A DNA stretch of 37,977 nt from a virus, in IMG/VR virus record IMGVR_UViG_3300030688_000065, positions 1 to 37,977 of that record; one strand, written 5' to 3'. The first letter of the stretch is position 1, and every line of letters begins with the position of its first letter. A program made the position numbers and the translations under genes. The notes under the pieces are model-generated. The model saw only the letters and a list, made by a program, of their open reading frames with translations, did not search any database and was not told the DNA's origin. This document shows, one piece after another, positions 11,101 through 18,602 of this stretch.

Positions 11101-11199
11101 GATGTAGTTGCTATCCGATCCGGGGACTACCGCCCGCGAGGTCGGGGCGTCTGGGATGAAGTCTCGCGAGCCGTCAGCCTTCAGCGGTCCTACGGCCAT
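5173..11199 (-). CDS. Giant polyvalent internal virion-type protein with HExxH metallopeptidase site (2008 aa)
   Basis: Layout seen in the sequence: a Gly/Ala-rich hydrophobic stretch with glycine-zipper spacing at about 55-100; a long Pro/Ala-rich disordered region at about 220-720; a zincin-like site HEMIH at 919-923 with a downstream EERVAE at 966-971 that could supply the third ligand; long helical regions; and a C-terminal region with hydrophobic helices (about 1460-1500 and 1705-1735). Such fused multi-domain proteins are known in phages as large polyvalent proteins, thought to be injected with the DNA. Position at the end of the late block fits an ejected internal protein that cuts host proteins or aids DNA entry. 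The ATG directly follows the previous gene's TAG. Confidence 0.85.
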   Translation of the reverse strand: MAVGPLKADGSRDFIPDAPTSRAVVPGSDSNYIPPDQSSADGAALRAGGRSALPTAGGFAGAETLAPVGAAAGALVGGPIGAAIGGIGGGIIGALGGSALTSYAQNEVFKAAPDLAAALGQSPDQQAADEAEHPIATFIGGALPQAALLRPSGEVFDLLKGGSTAAKAAGTVLGGAAIQGSLEAGQEYAQDGKIDPTKVALSAAQGALFNKKTALGEALSVGHTDVIGRPTADPSGGIADAEQPTDDTSAHVQSGSNLLALPAATPDQIHSPESLHPDAATQAPPKMLTDQVGETPIDQPAPAPQPLLADPNAPIDAEFTDVPDVGQGPNRAPPSPPAAPLALTDQSPPIPAAGPVTHLLPAPTPPEPVGVGSTRTPPEPPQPYAALTDQTKPMIADVSGNIAAPQPDLNFSRADILQRLRLANPKADGSPGAINQLTNNLSLNLAAKFATGDVQGAADVVQPHLARVTADEFAGRQREANIVAAAVKEVSEFKKQQDAKAPPAPIVPAHAAAPSMDPTPGPVGPAAEPAAPVDAGPITGTPDPETPHLAPDTTPGDAYEQGHRDALLSGVLDNPDSHTPTASFLDQLRTKGHDDTIRPQEAQRIADFEKGKAAAEQAQPEPAQGEPHGDQTPSDAEVQPAGQGEQSPAAPEEGSGPQEPGGEDAQAGQEPVREGSVDAEAPEPAGPTDAQMSDKIDQLFRDKVISAKERAQFKALQEQVGTDGKMMPAAELNDRIDHFTQAKEGTSGTADFKQAEPKQVRAPNGAVLAAPDRAAAAVVRTPTYASLKERVNDLHTSGVMDTDTHQRISNQIADRQMSPGRISARVDKVDAAGKLRVSQLPAGEDHVSPIATAAMKARADALIPALRAELDKVGLHHVSLRLAPSLRDNAYGSFKGGLLHQISLSMSHSDADAVGTLHHEMIHAMRDAGMFSAEEWKTLEAAAAADPESAAVDAAYPDLSGEALAEERVAEMFRRSYDQPTPTTFVGRMVQRIQKLFAAVKAALTKSGASADDIIGKVKSGEIGSREMREPTSAGGAEAKARKMLDEDKTDPMHVTAADAYDGLTGKGRRVMLNLSTFHQIAEGVAKTPIGAIADRLADNLNQASQVKSDRVAEGAHVQAGWAKLSKGDRDALGKALFAANDAGVDVRVKGATGPEADKFNALSPEAKAVFAAAQDHLEHQKDAYIKIMSDTGMAGDGDAASKARDIAALKKSLSRVAYFTNMRIGDFTNVATKPEFHASKARVESAKAALADTSMTPEEAKVAHENYKTAQAAHEVSSQENYAVTQHESREEQNAVAREMEAAGYTVSKMRSKQYQPAVHGPATALMSRLDAAWAADSAAHPERAAGNAGLQRMAHEIAGSMRPEGSALRNIMQRKGVAGYNTDAMRVFSIASRRNSGFLAAMETGEKLRQGLADIENRIKAMPAGTDTTKLDEVSQQLNKHFGALAKYSEQPVQTFLTNASYAWFLGCSPSFMMSHLMQTPLVTMPMLAAHFNPGRVAWELGKAFGEVTTHIGNLNEGKEATWGNTPLEKAAIRFAMEHATITSTHSDQFLGAGDKSSLAADIGGRVMRTASFLPHYTEKANRVATLLASIRMAKDNPKFEAQLSDERYQMMLKDQPWLAGHTKQEVAAMKFANQITLDSHVDYSRENMSYVMQPGVTPMGKLMFQFQKYQQAMIYALAKNAGASFDKNLSGDEQWVARKTLAGIVGTHTLLTGLMGFPMAGLVATATNVYHKLVGDKNDPYDADDRFRTMLEQHLGKDAGDVAARGLLYAPGIRDVLPGDVTDRLGMGDLLVSGNAADGAIDRNSLLQYFGSLVGGPAGSLMVNISQAAIDHGQGDNWKASEELMPKVMRDVSRTVRFSMDGVTTSSNNPVVKPGELSTMDLVAQAMGFTPQKIETAYANRATVQDAKAELDARRKVLLKEFTDVSLDSSSDPTQVQAMRDKINAYNAEQRSKGLYSETINGSEMVRSVQQRRLASIRLNNGISLSPKQRGLINEYSSDGTPPPQ

Positions 11200-13380
11200 C
11201 TACTGCAACGTCATTCTAGGGCTAACGGCGTAGCTATCGTCGGCCGGATTTGTGGAGGGCTGAGGCAGAGCGCTGGGCTTCGGCTTGACGAGGTCACGGT
11301 ATTTCAGAACCAGGCCGGTCGCGTCGGGGGAGAAGCCTAGCTCGGGGTGGCCGGCGATCGAGTAGCCGAAGTGCGGGCTGCCGAACTCGTCGACCTCCTT
11401 GCCGTAGGTCAACGGCACCTTCTGCTTGTTCGCCTGGGCGATGGCCGCCGGGACGACCTGCTGTTGGCCCAGCTCGTACTCCTGGCCGTCCTGCCCCATC
11501 GTCGAGCGGACGCCGTTGCCGTAGGTTATCAAGGTCGCCGGCATGTTGTTGAGGTTATAGGTCGATGTGGTCGGCGCCAGCTGGCCCTGCAGCGCGCTGA
11601 GGTGGCGCTGGGCAGCCTCGCGGTCGTTCGGGTTCAGGCTGGTGTCGCCCAGCTTCAGGCTCGTCGCCTTGATGTCAGCTCGGGTCTGGTTGTCCTGCAG
11701 GTCCGCCGCGGTCTTGGCGGCGAGCGCGGCGGACTGGGTGTTCTGCAGGTTGGCTGTGGACGTGGGGATGCCGGCATCGACCTCCGCCTTCCCCGTGGCG
11801 GCGCGTTGGGAGGCTTCGCCAGCTTGGGCGCGCGTCAGCACGTTGTCCGCCACGATCTTGTCGTGAGCGTCCATGGCCGCCCCGTAGGTGGCCGGGTTGC
11901 CGATCATCTGAGCAGCCTTGGACTTCATGTCCGCCAGGCTACTGAAGTCGTCGCCGCCGATCGGCTTCTTGGTGTCGTTGTCCAGGTAGGTCACGTGGAC
12001 CTTCCCATCGGACATCACGTTCACCTGGGTGTGCATCTGGTTGGAGACGTAGCGGCTGTAGAAGTTCTCCGCGTCCCGCGCCGTGCTGACGTGGCTGACG
12101 GCTTCGAGCGCGGCGTTGCGGCGCGCTTCGATCTCGCCGGCGTTGATCTTCTGGCTCGCAAGCTTGCGGTCCTGGATCGCGGCCAGCGTCTGCCGACCCT
12201 GGTCAGCAAGCTCGGGGATGCCGGACTGGATCGCCACGTTGGCGGCAGCGATGGCCTTAGCGTCGGCATTGTCCTGCGCCGTGGCTAGGCGGGGGTTGGT
12301 TGTGACCATCTGGCCGGAGCCGTCCGGCGAGTCATAGATCGTCGGCTTGCCTGACGTGCCTCCTGTGTAGGCGACCGTCGCGGCCGGCTGGGCGTCCGCT
12401 GGGTTGCCGGTGCCGGGCGTCGCAGTGCCGCCGGGCGTCGTGATCGGCTGGTTCATGAAGTGACCGACGCGCGCATCGTAGGCGGAGATGAACTGACCCA
12501 CTGTCGGGTTCGACGGGATCGGCTCGCCCTTGTTGTGCGGCCAGTTCTTCTGGATCGACTCCGTCGCCCTGGCTTTGCTCACGCCAGCGTCCACCAGGGT
12601 GTCGATCGCGCTCGCGTTGCGGTCAGCTGACAGCAGCGCCGGGCCGCCGGCCGCGCCCTGCTGGTGGTAGATGTAGAGTTCGCTGGCAGTCGGCCGGCGG
12701 CCGAGTACGCCGGGCAGCACTCGCGCGCCCTTGGCGTAGCTGGCCAGTCCGGCGTCGATCTGCTGGCCGGGGTCCTTGATGTTCGTGCCGCCCATCGCCT
12801 TGAAGGTGTCGGGGTGGAACTGCATCAGGCCGGTCGACGAGCCGTTGTTCGCCGTGTTCGGGTTCAAGCCGCTCTCGACCATGCCCCCAGCAACGACCGC
12901 CTCGGCCAGCTGAGGCGAGATGCCTCGGTTGTTCGCGTGAGCCCTGATCTCGTCAGCCATGCCGCCGGTGGCTAGGGCCTTGGGGTAACCCTGGTCGGGC
13001 GCTGGGGTTGGAGTGGGCGTCGGCGTTGGTGCGGGCGTCTCGATCGGCGACGGGGTCGGTGCGGGCGGCGGAGGCGGGACGGAGTTGCCTTCCGTGTCCG
13101 TAGTCGCGGTGCCAGTCGCCGGCGTGGGGAGCGCGGCGGGAGTAGCCGGCGCCACGACTAGCGACTGGTTGGTGTTCAGCGCAGATGGCTGGGCGGGGTC
13201 GCCACCGGCGGCGGACGCAGCAGCGTCCATGTCGGCCTGGATTTTCGCGGAGCGCGCCGCCTGCTCATGGATGTCCAGCGCCGCCTGGTTCAGGCGCGCT
13301 TGGGTCTGCATGGTCTGATAGGTGTTGGTGGCGCCATCCGCGATGCCGCCGAGCACTAGGCCTAGGTTGTTATTGGCCAT
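11200..13380 (-). CDS. Internal virion protein with lytic transglycosylase domain (726 aa)
   Basis: After an N-terminal module (1-60) shared with the 109-aa neighbour comes a Pro/Thr-rich linker (about 100-135). A soluble lytic transglycosylase-like domain follows (about 140-300): GGMVESGLNPNTANNG has the probable catalytic Glu169, followed by STGLMQFHPDTF, the usual GLMQ signature. The rest is helical and Ala/Gln-rich, as in ejected core proteins. The likely role is local peptidoglycan opening during DNA entry. The gene abuts the 2008-aa gene and is separated by 3 bp from the 109-aa gene upstream. Confidence 0.85.
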   Translation of the reverse strand: MANNNLGLVLGGIADGATNTYQTMQTQARLNQAALDIHEQAARSAKIQADMDAAASAAGGDPAQPSALNTNQSLVVAPATPAALPTPATGTATTDTEGNSVPPPPPAPTPSPIETPAPTPTPTPTPAPDQGYPKALATGGMADEIRAHANNRGISPQLAEAVVAGGMVESGLNPNTANNGSSTGLMQFHPDTFKAMGGTNIKDPGQQIDAGLASYAKGARVLPGVLGRRPTASELYIYHQQGAAGGPALLSADRNASAIDTLVDAGVSKARATESIQKNWPHNKGEPIPSNPTVGQFISAYDARVGHFMNQPITTPGGTATPGTGNPADAQPAATVAYTGGTSGKPTIYDSPDGSGQMVTTNPRLATAQDNADAKAIAAANVAIQSGIPELADQGRQTLAAIQDRKLASQKINAGEIEARRNAALEAVSHVSTARDAENFYSRYVSNQMHTQVNVMSDGKVHVTYLDNDTKKPIGGDDFSSLADMKSKAAQMIGNPATYGAAMDAHDKIVADNVLTRAQAGEASQRAATGKAEVDAGIPTSTANLQNTQSAALAAKTAADLQDNQTRADIKATSLKLGDTSLNPNDREAAQRHLSALQGQLAPTTSTYNLNNMPATLITYGNGVRSTMGQDGQEYELGQQQVVPAAIAQANKQKVPLTYGKEVDEFGSPHFGYSIAGHPELGFSPDATGLVLKYRDLVKPKPSALPQPSTNPADDSYAVSPRMTLQ

Positions 13381-13383
13381 GGT

Positions 13384-13713
13384 CTACTGGTTCCCTGTGG
13401 GGAGCGCGGTCGGACCCGGCGTCGGAACGGCGATCGGTCCAGGCGTGAGCGTCGATGACGGGTTGGCGGCGGTCCACTCGCCGAGCGGCATAGCTGAGCC
13501 GTCCAGGGAGCCGACCGGGTGGCCGGTCGGAGTATTCCCGACGCGCGCGGCAGCCGCAGCCATATCGTTTTGGACCTTCTGGTTGCGGGCCTGCTGCGCG
13601 TGCGTGTCGGCCTCGGCCGTGTTCGCGCGCTGCTGCTCCTGCATGGTGGTGTAGGTATCGGTCGCGCCCTTGGCGACGCCGCCCAGCACGAGGCCCCAGT
13701 TGTTGTTGCCCAT
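13384..13713 (-). CDS. Stand-alone copy of the internal-protein N-terminal module (109 aa)
   Basis: Residues 1-60 (MGNNNWGLVLGGVAKGATDT and onward) align without gaps with the start of the 726-aa protein (MANNNLGLVLGGIADGATNT), including TYxTMQ and the helical repeat after it. The remaining 50 residues are Pro/Thr-rich, like the linker of the larger protein, ending PTGNQ. It therefore looks like a truncated tandem duplicate that ends before the transglycosylase domain. The ATG is preceded by AGGGG. Its function is unknown; it may co-assemble with the larger protein. Confidence 0.75.
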   Translation of the reverse strand: MGNNNWGLVLGGVAKGATDTYTTMQEQQRANTAEADTHAQQARNQKVQNDMAAAAARVGNTPTGHPVGSLDGSAMPLGEWTAANPSSTLTPGPIAVPTPGPTALPTGNQ

Positions 13714-13719
13714 TTGCCC

Positions 13720-14784
13720 CTACCTCAGCATCGAATAGAAGACGGCCTTGTAGCCGTTCGCCATCGTGATCACGGCGGCCGGGATCACCTGCTCGACTTC
13801 ATCAGCCATGACGCCGACCTGCGACCGGCCGCCCTCGATGTAGTCGAACGAGTAGATGCCGAGGCCGCTCGGCAGGCTGCCGATCTGGCGGATGTTCTTC
13901 TTCAGGCGACGGTCGCTGACGCCGGGCAACGACATCGCCAGGGTGCCGAGGCTGCCTAGAGCGGTCCCCAGCCCTGACGCGCCGGCGGACTGCGACGCGA
14001 TGTCGGCCGCACCGAGCCTGGAGTATGCGTCTAGGTTGTTACCGTAGGCGCTGTTAGCCAGGGCGTAGCCGGTATTCTGCACGCTTGCCGAGTTGTTGGC
14101 ACTCGCTGTGTCGGTGGCCAGCGCGGACGTGGCCGAGTTGCTGCTCGTTCCCGCGGCGTCGGTGGCCGACACGGTGTTAGCTACGCCTGTGTTCGCGAAC
14201 GACGCCGCGCCGGCCGTGAGGTTCATCCCCATCTGCTGGGCGTTGTATCGGGCTTGGGTCTCCGCGCTGGCTTCGGCCGCGGTGTTCTGGATCGAAGCGT
14301 CGCTGCGCTCGGCCGTCGCCGCGCCGGAGTTCGGGCTGATGCCGAGCGACTGGTTCTGGCGCGCCAGGGTGCCGGCGTTGGAGGCTTCGGAGGTGCGCAT
14401 GTCGCCAAGCGCGGCCTGGGCCTGGATTTGCTGCTGGTCGGCCGATGAGTAGTTGTTGACCATGTTGTAGTAGTTGGTCGCCGCGGGGAGCCCGTACTGG
14501 GTTTCCTCGGTGGCCTGCTCCGCCGCGACGGGCTCGTCGATGTTGAACAGCTGGGTCTGCTGGGCGGCCGTCGTGTTAGCTTGTGCGGTCTCAGCTGCCA
14601 GGGCCGGCTCTACGACCGTCGTCTCATAGTTCTGGTCGAAGTTCTGCGCCTGCTGGGCGGTGGCGGCTTCCTGCGCGGCGGCGGTGCCGACCTGCGGGTC
14701 GTAGGCAGAGGTGTCGCCCTTGCTGCCGCACTGGCTCAGCCGGCTGCGCGCACTGCGGCGACCATATGAGCCTCGTTCAGACAT
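13720..14784 (-). CDS. Virion protein with C-terminal S74-like auto-processing motif (354 aa)
   Basis: Most of the protein (about 30-285) is Ala/Thr/Asn/Gln-rich and looks helical, as in internal or tail proteins. Near the end, SDRRLKKNIRQIG begins at Ser290 and is followed by YSFDYIEGG and VGVMADEVEQVIPAAV. This matches the intramolecular chaperone/peptidase S74 signature (SDxRLKxNI ... VGVxAxEVExVxPxAV), in which cleavage occurs before the serine. Only 65 residues follow the site, short for the family, so it may be a minimal or degenerate version. The start overlaps the GNAT gene's stop by 8 bp. Confidence 0.75.
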   Translation of the reverse strand: MSERGSYGRRSARSRLSQCGSKGDTSAYDPQVGTAAAQEAATAQQAQNFDQNYETTVVEPALAAETAQANTTAAQQTQLFNIDEPVAAEQATEETQYGLPAATNYYNMVNNYSSADQQQIQAQAALGDMRTSEASNAGTLARQNQSLGISPNSGAATAERSDASIQNTAAEASAETQARYNAQQMGMNLTAGAASFANTGVANTVSATDAAGTSSNSATSALATDTASANNSASVQNTGYALANSAYGNNLDAYSRLGAADIASQSAGASGLGTALGSLGTLAMSLPGVSDRRLKKNIRQIGSLPSGLGIYSFDYIEGGRSQVGVMADEVEQVIPAAVITMANGYKAVFYSMLR

Positions 14785-15196
14785 ACCGGCAATCCTGGCG
14801 CTTCATGGTGTATATGAGGACGTCGACACCGCTCTGCCCTGCGCCTTCGAGAGTTGCCTCGTGCTTAAATCCGAGGTGCTCATCGAACCGGCGAGCTGCC
14901 GTGTTGTTAGCTTCTACCCAGCCACTAACACGTTGTAGCCCTTGTTGCACGAAAGGATAGTGAAAAGTCCACTTGAGGAAGTCGCGGGTCATCCACCGCG
15001 CGCCGGGCTTGGCCGCCACGTGCATGAAGCAGTTGGTGCCGGTGAACCAGTCGTAGCACACCGCGGCCTGCACCTCGTTGTCGCGCACCAGGCAGATGCC
15101 CTTCTGGTTGGGCGTCCGGCTGATGCTGAACTGCTTGAGGCAGAAGACGAACGCGCGGTCGCGGTCGGAGATCGTGTCGTAGACTGGTCGGCTCAC
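14777..15196 (-). CDS. GNAT-family N-acetyltransferase (139 aa)
   Basis: The C-terminal half carries VEANNTAARRFDEHLGF, the usual end of a GNAT fold (N-x-x-A-x-x-F-x-x-x-L-G-F), followed by a beta strand and VLIYTM. The N-terminal half has FCLKQFSISR and a central strand-rich part. It probably transfers an acetyl group from acetyl-CoA to a protein or small molecule; the target is unknown. I chose the GTG at 15196, which overlaps the previous gene's TGA as GTGA. The open frame extends further upstream, but that extension is Arg/Pro-rich shadow sequence. Its place among virion genes suggests a virion or host-envelope target. Confidence 0.8.
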   Translation of the reverse strand: MSRPVYDTISDRDRAFVFCLKQFSISRTPNQKGICLVRDNEVQAAVCYDWFTGTNCFMHVAAKPGARWMTRDFLKWTFHYPFVQQGLQRVSGWVEANNTAARRFDEHLGFKHEATLEGAGQSGVDVLIYTMKRQDCRYV

Positions 15197-15489
15197 TTGG
15201 TGACTGCCAGGCTGCTGTCGCAGGCGACCCACTTCGTCCTGTCGGAATAGATCATCACGCCGGTCCCGTTGCCCGCACTCTCGCCCACCTTGCGGCCGTC
15301 GTAGGCATAGGCGATGCCGCCTATGTTGGCCGGCGGGAGCGCTGCGACGCTGTAAGATGTTAGGATGTACGGCTGCGGTCCGCCCCGCTGGCCGGTCAGT
15401 AGTTCCAACGACAGCTTGACCTGCGTCAGGAAATTGACCAGCGGCGGCGGTCCCGGTGGGACGTGCGGGATGCCTGGGAAAGTCGTCAT
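15193..15489 (-). CDS. Small phage structural-region protein (98 aa)
   Basis: The N-terminus (about 1-35) is Pro-rich, followed by a short helix. The C-terminal half reads ALPPANIGGIAYAYDG and later GVMIYSDRTKWV. This resembles a short beta domain seen at the ends of many phage structural proteins (LPxANxGxxxYVxD ... xFSDGxxW). The start overlaps the 614-aa gene's stop and the end overlaps the GNAT start, so translation is coupled on both sides. Its precise role is unknown. Confidence 0.7.
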   Translation of the reverse strand: MTTFPGIPHVPPGPPPLVNFLTQVKLSLELLTGQRGGPQPYILTSYSVAALPPANIGGIAYAYDGRKVGESAGNGTGVMIYSDRTKWVACDSSLAVTK

Positions 15490-17330
15490 GTGAATAGCGC
15501 CGGGATGCCGGTGGACTCCGACCAGGCCTTCGGGTCGAGGTCGCGCACGCTGGTCGCCATCTCGACGGACCTGACCGTAATGGAGCCAACGACGGTGAAG
15601 TAGATTTCGCGGGCCTTGAACGGCGGCAGGCGGACCGGATCGAGCGAGGTGAACGATAGTCCGCAGATCAGCGTGTTGTCGCCGTAGATGAACACCTGCA
15701 GGTTCAGAGCGCTAGCGGGTGTCAAGAGGTTCGACTGCAAGCTCCCATTGACCTGCAGGATGTCGATGCGCTCGCTGTTGAGCGTGCCTAGGCAGTTGCC
15801 TGCAAACGCCGCGGTGTTGGCTGCCGTGACGGCGGCCTCCATCGCCAGGTAGGCGGCATTGGCCGTGATGAGCGTGTAGTCGGCGTCGACCTTGATCGCC
15901 GACATGGCAATCGCCTGCGGGTTCATGAACCGCTTGCTCGTCCATGTCATCTGCAGCGGCGTCAGCGTATTCGCGTCCACCTGGTAGATGTTGTTGTCGG
16001 CCGTGCTGACGATGAAGAACTCGCCGGTCACGATGTCGGCGAACGCCGCGCGGGCGTTCATCGTTAGGAACGACAGGGCGGGCACGTCGGTGGGGTCGAG
16101 CACCATTGCCGGGTTGGCGCTCGACGTGCCCGTGAAGACGCCGAAGTATTTCCCGTCGTAGGCGATGCCCTTCATGCTGCCGGGGTTCAGCGCCTGCCAT
16201 TCCTGGCGGCGGAACAGCCCGGTCGAGATGATAGCTGCGCCGCCGGCGCCGATACTCACCAGGCCATTGGGGCTGGGGTACAGCACGCCAAGCGCGTTGC
16301 TGATGATGCCGGCCTTGCTCAGGCACGGCTCAGCTAGGGGCAGCTGCTGGACGCTCATCTGGCTAGGGGTCAAGCCTGATACGACATAGGGGTAGTTGGT
16401 CGTCATGACGACAATGTTGCCGGACATCACCGACAGCCCGACGATCGCGTACGGGAACGAGATTTCGTTCGCGACCGGCCATGCGTGCGGATAGTAGGGC
16501 ACCGACATGTAGAGGGTATTGCCGACGAAGCCGGCCAGTGACCCCTGCCCCATGCTGACGAGGCCGAGCAGCCCGGTGGGCGGGGGCAGCCAGCCTAGCG
16601 TCGGAAGCACTCCGCCGAGCTGCGCGACAGTCAGTGAGTCCACGTAGGACGTGGTTGCCAGGGGCAGGTAGGTAACGAACTCGTAGGTGCTCGTGCTGGC
16701 GCCGGCCACAGAGCGGTAGATGTTGCGGCCCTGCCAGTTGTAGTGGCCGGTCGGCGGGGCCGTGAACCCGTTCAGGGTGACGCTTGCGCCGGAGTCTACG
16801 TTCGCGATGGCGCAAGCCGGCGACGGCGCGCTCTCCTCTGTGACCGAGCCGAACTGGTTCACATAGGTGTAGACGTAAGTGTAGAAGTTAATGGGGCTCG
16901 CGCTGGATGACGGCGTGGCGACAAGCGCCGCGGTAGGCGCTGGGCAACCCATCTCATAGTAGGCTGATGGGTACGGCGCGGCGCCATTCGCCAATGCCCA
17001 GTTGGTCTTCTTCGGGCCTCCGATACCGGCCGGGTCGCCGGTGTAGTATAGCCTGAAGTCGCTGACGTCCGCGATCGGGCCAGGCACCGCATCGACGACC
17101 GCTGCCCATACCATCCAGAGCGAGCTGGCTGATCCGTACAGGCGGTAGATCGTCTGTATGTTAGACGGGCCGGACACGGTCGAGTAGGTCAAGAGCTGAC
17201 CGTTCCACACCTTCATGGTGCCGGAATACAGCTTCACATTCTGGGCGACCTGCGCCTGCGTGGGCGTGAGGAGCGTGGGTTCGGTGCGGGGGTACTCACC
17301 GTCAAACCCCATGACCCGCAGGGCAGGCAT
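15486..17330 (-). CDS. Tail hub / nozzle-like structural protein (614 aa)
   Basis: The protein is beta-rich from end to end, with repeated motifs such as GNTLYMSVPYYPHAWP, GIAYDGKYFGVF and STADNNIYQVD that look like propeller blades. The start MPALRVMGFDGEYPRTEP and the following LLTPTQAQVAQNVKLYSG are typical of phage proteins that begin with a request for a list of positions in the tail hub. By length and gene order (after adaptor and fibre genes, before internal proteins) it is a good candidate for the tail nozzle or head-stabilising protein. Assignment is by pattern only. Confidence 0.65.
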   Translation of the reverse strand: MPALRVMGFDGEYPRTEPTLLTPTQAQVAQNVKLYSGTMKVWNGQLLTYSTVSGPSNIQTIYRLYGSASSLWMVWAAVVDAVPGPIADVSDFRLYYTGDPAGIGGPKKTNWALANGAAPYPSAYYEMGCPAPTAALVATPSSSASPINFYTYVYTYVNQFGSVTEESAPSPACAIANVDSGASVTLNGFTAPPTGHYNWQGRNIYRSVAGASTSTYEFVTYLPLATTSYVDSLTVAQLGGVLPTLGWLPPPTGLLGLVSMGQGSLAGFVGNTLYMSVPYYPHAWPVANEISFPYAIVGLSVMSGNIVVMTTNYPYVVSGLTPSQMSVQQLPLAEPCLSKAGIISNALGVLYPSPNGLVSIGAGGAAIISTGLFRRQEWQALNPGSMKGIAYDGKYFGVFTGTSSANPAMVLDPTDVPALSFLTMNARAAFADIVTGEFFIVSTADNNIYQVDANTLTPLQMTWTSKRFMNPQAIAMSAIKVDADYTLITANAAYLAMEAAVTAANTAAFAGNCLGTLNSERIDILQVNGSLQSNLLTPASALNLQVFIYGDNTLICGLSFTSLDPVRLPPFKAREIYFTVVGSITVRSVEMATSVRDLDPKAWSESTGIPALFT

Positions 17331-17333
17331 AGG

Positions 17334-17702
17334 TTAGTCCGCGAGCAGGGTCTGCAGCGAGGCGTTCGGGTCGTTGGCGTCGAGCGTGACAACCGGCTCC
17401 GCAATTCCGGCATCCACCGCTTCCGCGGTAGCTTCGGTGGGCTGTTCCTGCAGCGCCTCGCCGGCCTCGGGTCCAGGCTCGGCTTCTTCCGCGGCGACGT
17501 CAGCCGCGATGGCCTGGATGTCAATCACCGGGTCGGCCGAGTTCGAGATCGCCGTGCCTAGCTCGGTCAGCTCGAAGGCGCCGGTGTTGTTGTCGCGCGC
17601 GCCGAGCGAGACGTGAGCGCCGTCGATGAAGGCAATCAGCTCACCGTTGGAGATGAAGTAGGCATTGGTCTGGGCGATCAGTTGGTCGCAGGACAAGGGC
17701 AT
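17334..17702 (-). CDS. Hypothetical acidic protein (122 aa)
   Basis: The N-terminal 60 residues form a compact-looking segment (MPLSCDQLIAQTNAYFISNG, then AFIDGAHVSLGARDN). The C-terminal half is strongly acidic and Ala/Glu-rich (AADVAAEEAEPGPEAGE) and probably flexible. I do not recognise a family. The ATG has an AGGAG six bases upstream. It is followed by the 614-aa gene after 3 bp, so it is likely a minor structural or assembly protein. Confidence 0.65.
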   Translation of the reverse strand: MPLSCDQLIAQTNAYFISNGELIAFIDGAHVSLGARDNNTGAFELTELGTAISNSADPVIDIQAIAADVAAEEAEPGPEAGEALQEQPTEATAEAVDAGIAEPVVTLDANDPNASLQTLLAD

Positions 17703-17710
17703 GTTGGCTC

Positions 17711-17902
17711 CTAGGATTGGGGGCTCTTGCCGCCGTAGGGACCATCGAGCTGACTGGCCGCGATGTTCCCGTCACGCGGCATCGCCGAGTTCTCGGGTTT
17801 GGGCCGCGCCAGGATCGGCGGCACGGGGCCGTGGGTGTACGTGATCACCGGCGCCGGATCGGGCGTGTTGGTGTCTTGAGCGCCGGTGAGAACGGTAGCC
17901 AT
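17711..17902 (-). CDS. Small protein with C-terminal DGPYGGKSPQS motif (63 aa)
   Basis: A short Pro-rich protein (PDPAPVITYTHGPVPPILAR), probably without much fold. Its last 16 residues (IAASQLDGPYGGKSPQS) match the end of the 67-aa protein encoded at 18603-18806. The ATG follows a GGAGG. It lies directly before the 122-aa gene. Function unknown; the shared tail suggests a common partner. Confidence 0.6.
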   Translation of the reverse strand: MATVLTGAQDTNTPDPAPVITYTHGPVPPILARPKPENSAMPRDGNIAASQLDGPYGGKSPQS

Positions 17903-17920
17903 GGTGAAGGGCCTCCGGCC

Positions 17921-18568
17921 CTAGTTCATCGCGTTGATTTCGAGGAGCTGCAGGATCATGTCGGCCGCGGCGCCGGTGGTGTAGGACGAGCCGGTCACGA
18001 CGATGCTGATCGGCGCGTTCTCCGCGAGCGTCAGCATCTGCGCGGGGTTCACGCCACCGTGCAGCGCGCCGAGGATCGGCGAGCCCTGGGAATACTGGGT
18101 GTTGGAGCCGGCCGCACCGTACTTGAACAGGTCGAGCACCGCGTTCCAGCCGACCGCGCTGTTGGGGGTCGTGCCGTTGACCCACACGCCGCTGTCAACC
18201 ACGGGGGTGCCGGCGGTGACGTGGCCGCCCGAGATCGCGCCGTTGGCGGCGACAGTCTGGCCGGTCATGGTCGGGTTGACGAAAATCTTGAACCGCTTGT
18301 TGTTGGTCGTCGCGCCGGTCATGCCCTGCGCGTTGATCAGAAGGCCGCGGCCGGCCACGTCTAGGCAGCCTGCCGGGAGCACCCAGCCGCCGAGGATGTC
18401 GTCGGTGGTGTCGGCGGCATTCGAGCCCAGCGGGTTGCCGACCGCGCGATAGATGTTGCCCTCCTCGAACATCGGAACCTGCATGCCGCCGCCGCCAAAC
18501 GTGTCGGGGCCTCCGAACAGGAGGGTGGTGTCAGCGAGGGTGCCCGCTACCGTGCCGGGGTTGGACAT
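17921..18568 (-). CDS. Putative virion structural protein (215 aa)
   Basis: Gly/Thr/Ala-rich and beta-predicted, with few charged residues: MSNPGTVAGTLADTTLLFGG, later GWVLPAGCLDVAGRG and PISIVVTGSSYTTGAAAD. This composition is usual for capsid decoration or tail-spike-like proteins. I do not recognise a family. It is flanked on both sides by the two small proteins that share the DGPYGGK tail, so the three may act together. The ribosome-binding site is a GGAG 11 bases upstream. Confidence 0.6.
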   Translation of the reverse strand: MSNPGTVAGTLADTTLLFGGPDTFGGGGMQVPMFEEGNIYRAVGNPLGSNAADTTDDILGGWVLPAGCLDVAGRGLLINAQGMTGATTNNKRFKIFVNPTMTGQTVAANGAISGGHVTAGTPVVDSGVWVNGTTPNSAVGWNAVLDLFKYGAAGSNTQYSQGSPILGALHGGVNPAQMLTLAENAPISIVVTGSSYTTGAAADMILQLLEINAMN

Positions 18569-18602
18569 GGGTATCTATCTCCGAAGTCGGGGTGCGCGAG
18601 CT

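Noticed and set aside
14777-15589. 270-aa open frame as one gene
   Set aside because: Its first 131 residues are Arg/Pro-rich shadow of neighbouring genes; the GNAT gene with GTG at 15196 and GTGA coupling is better.
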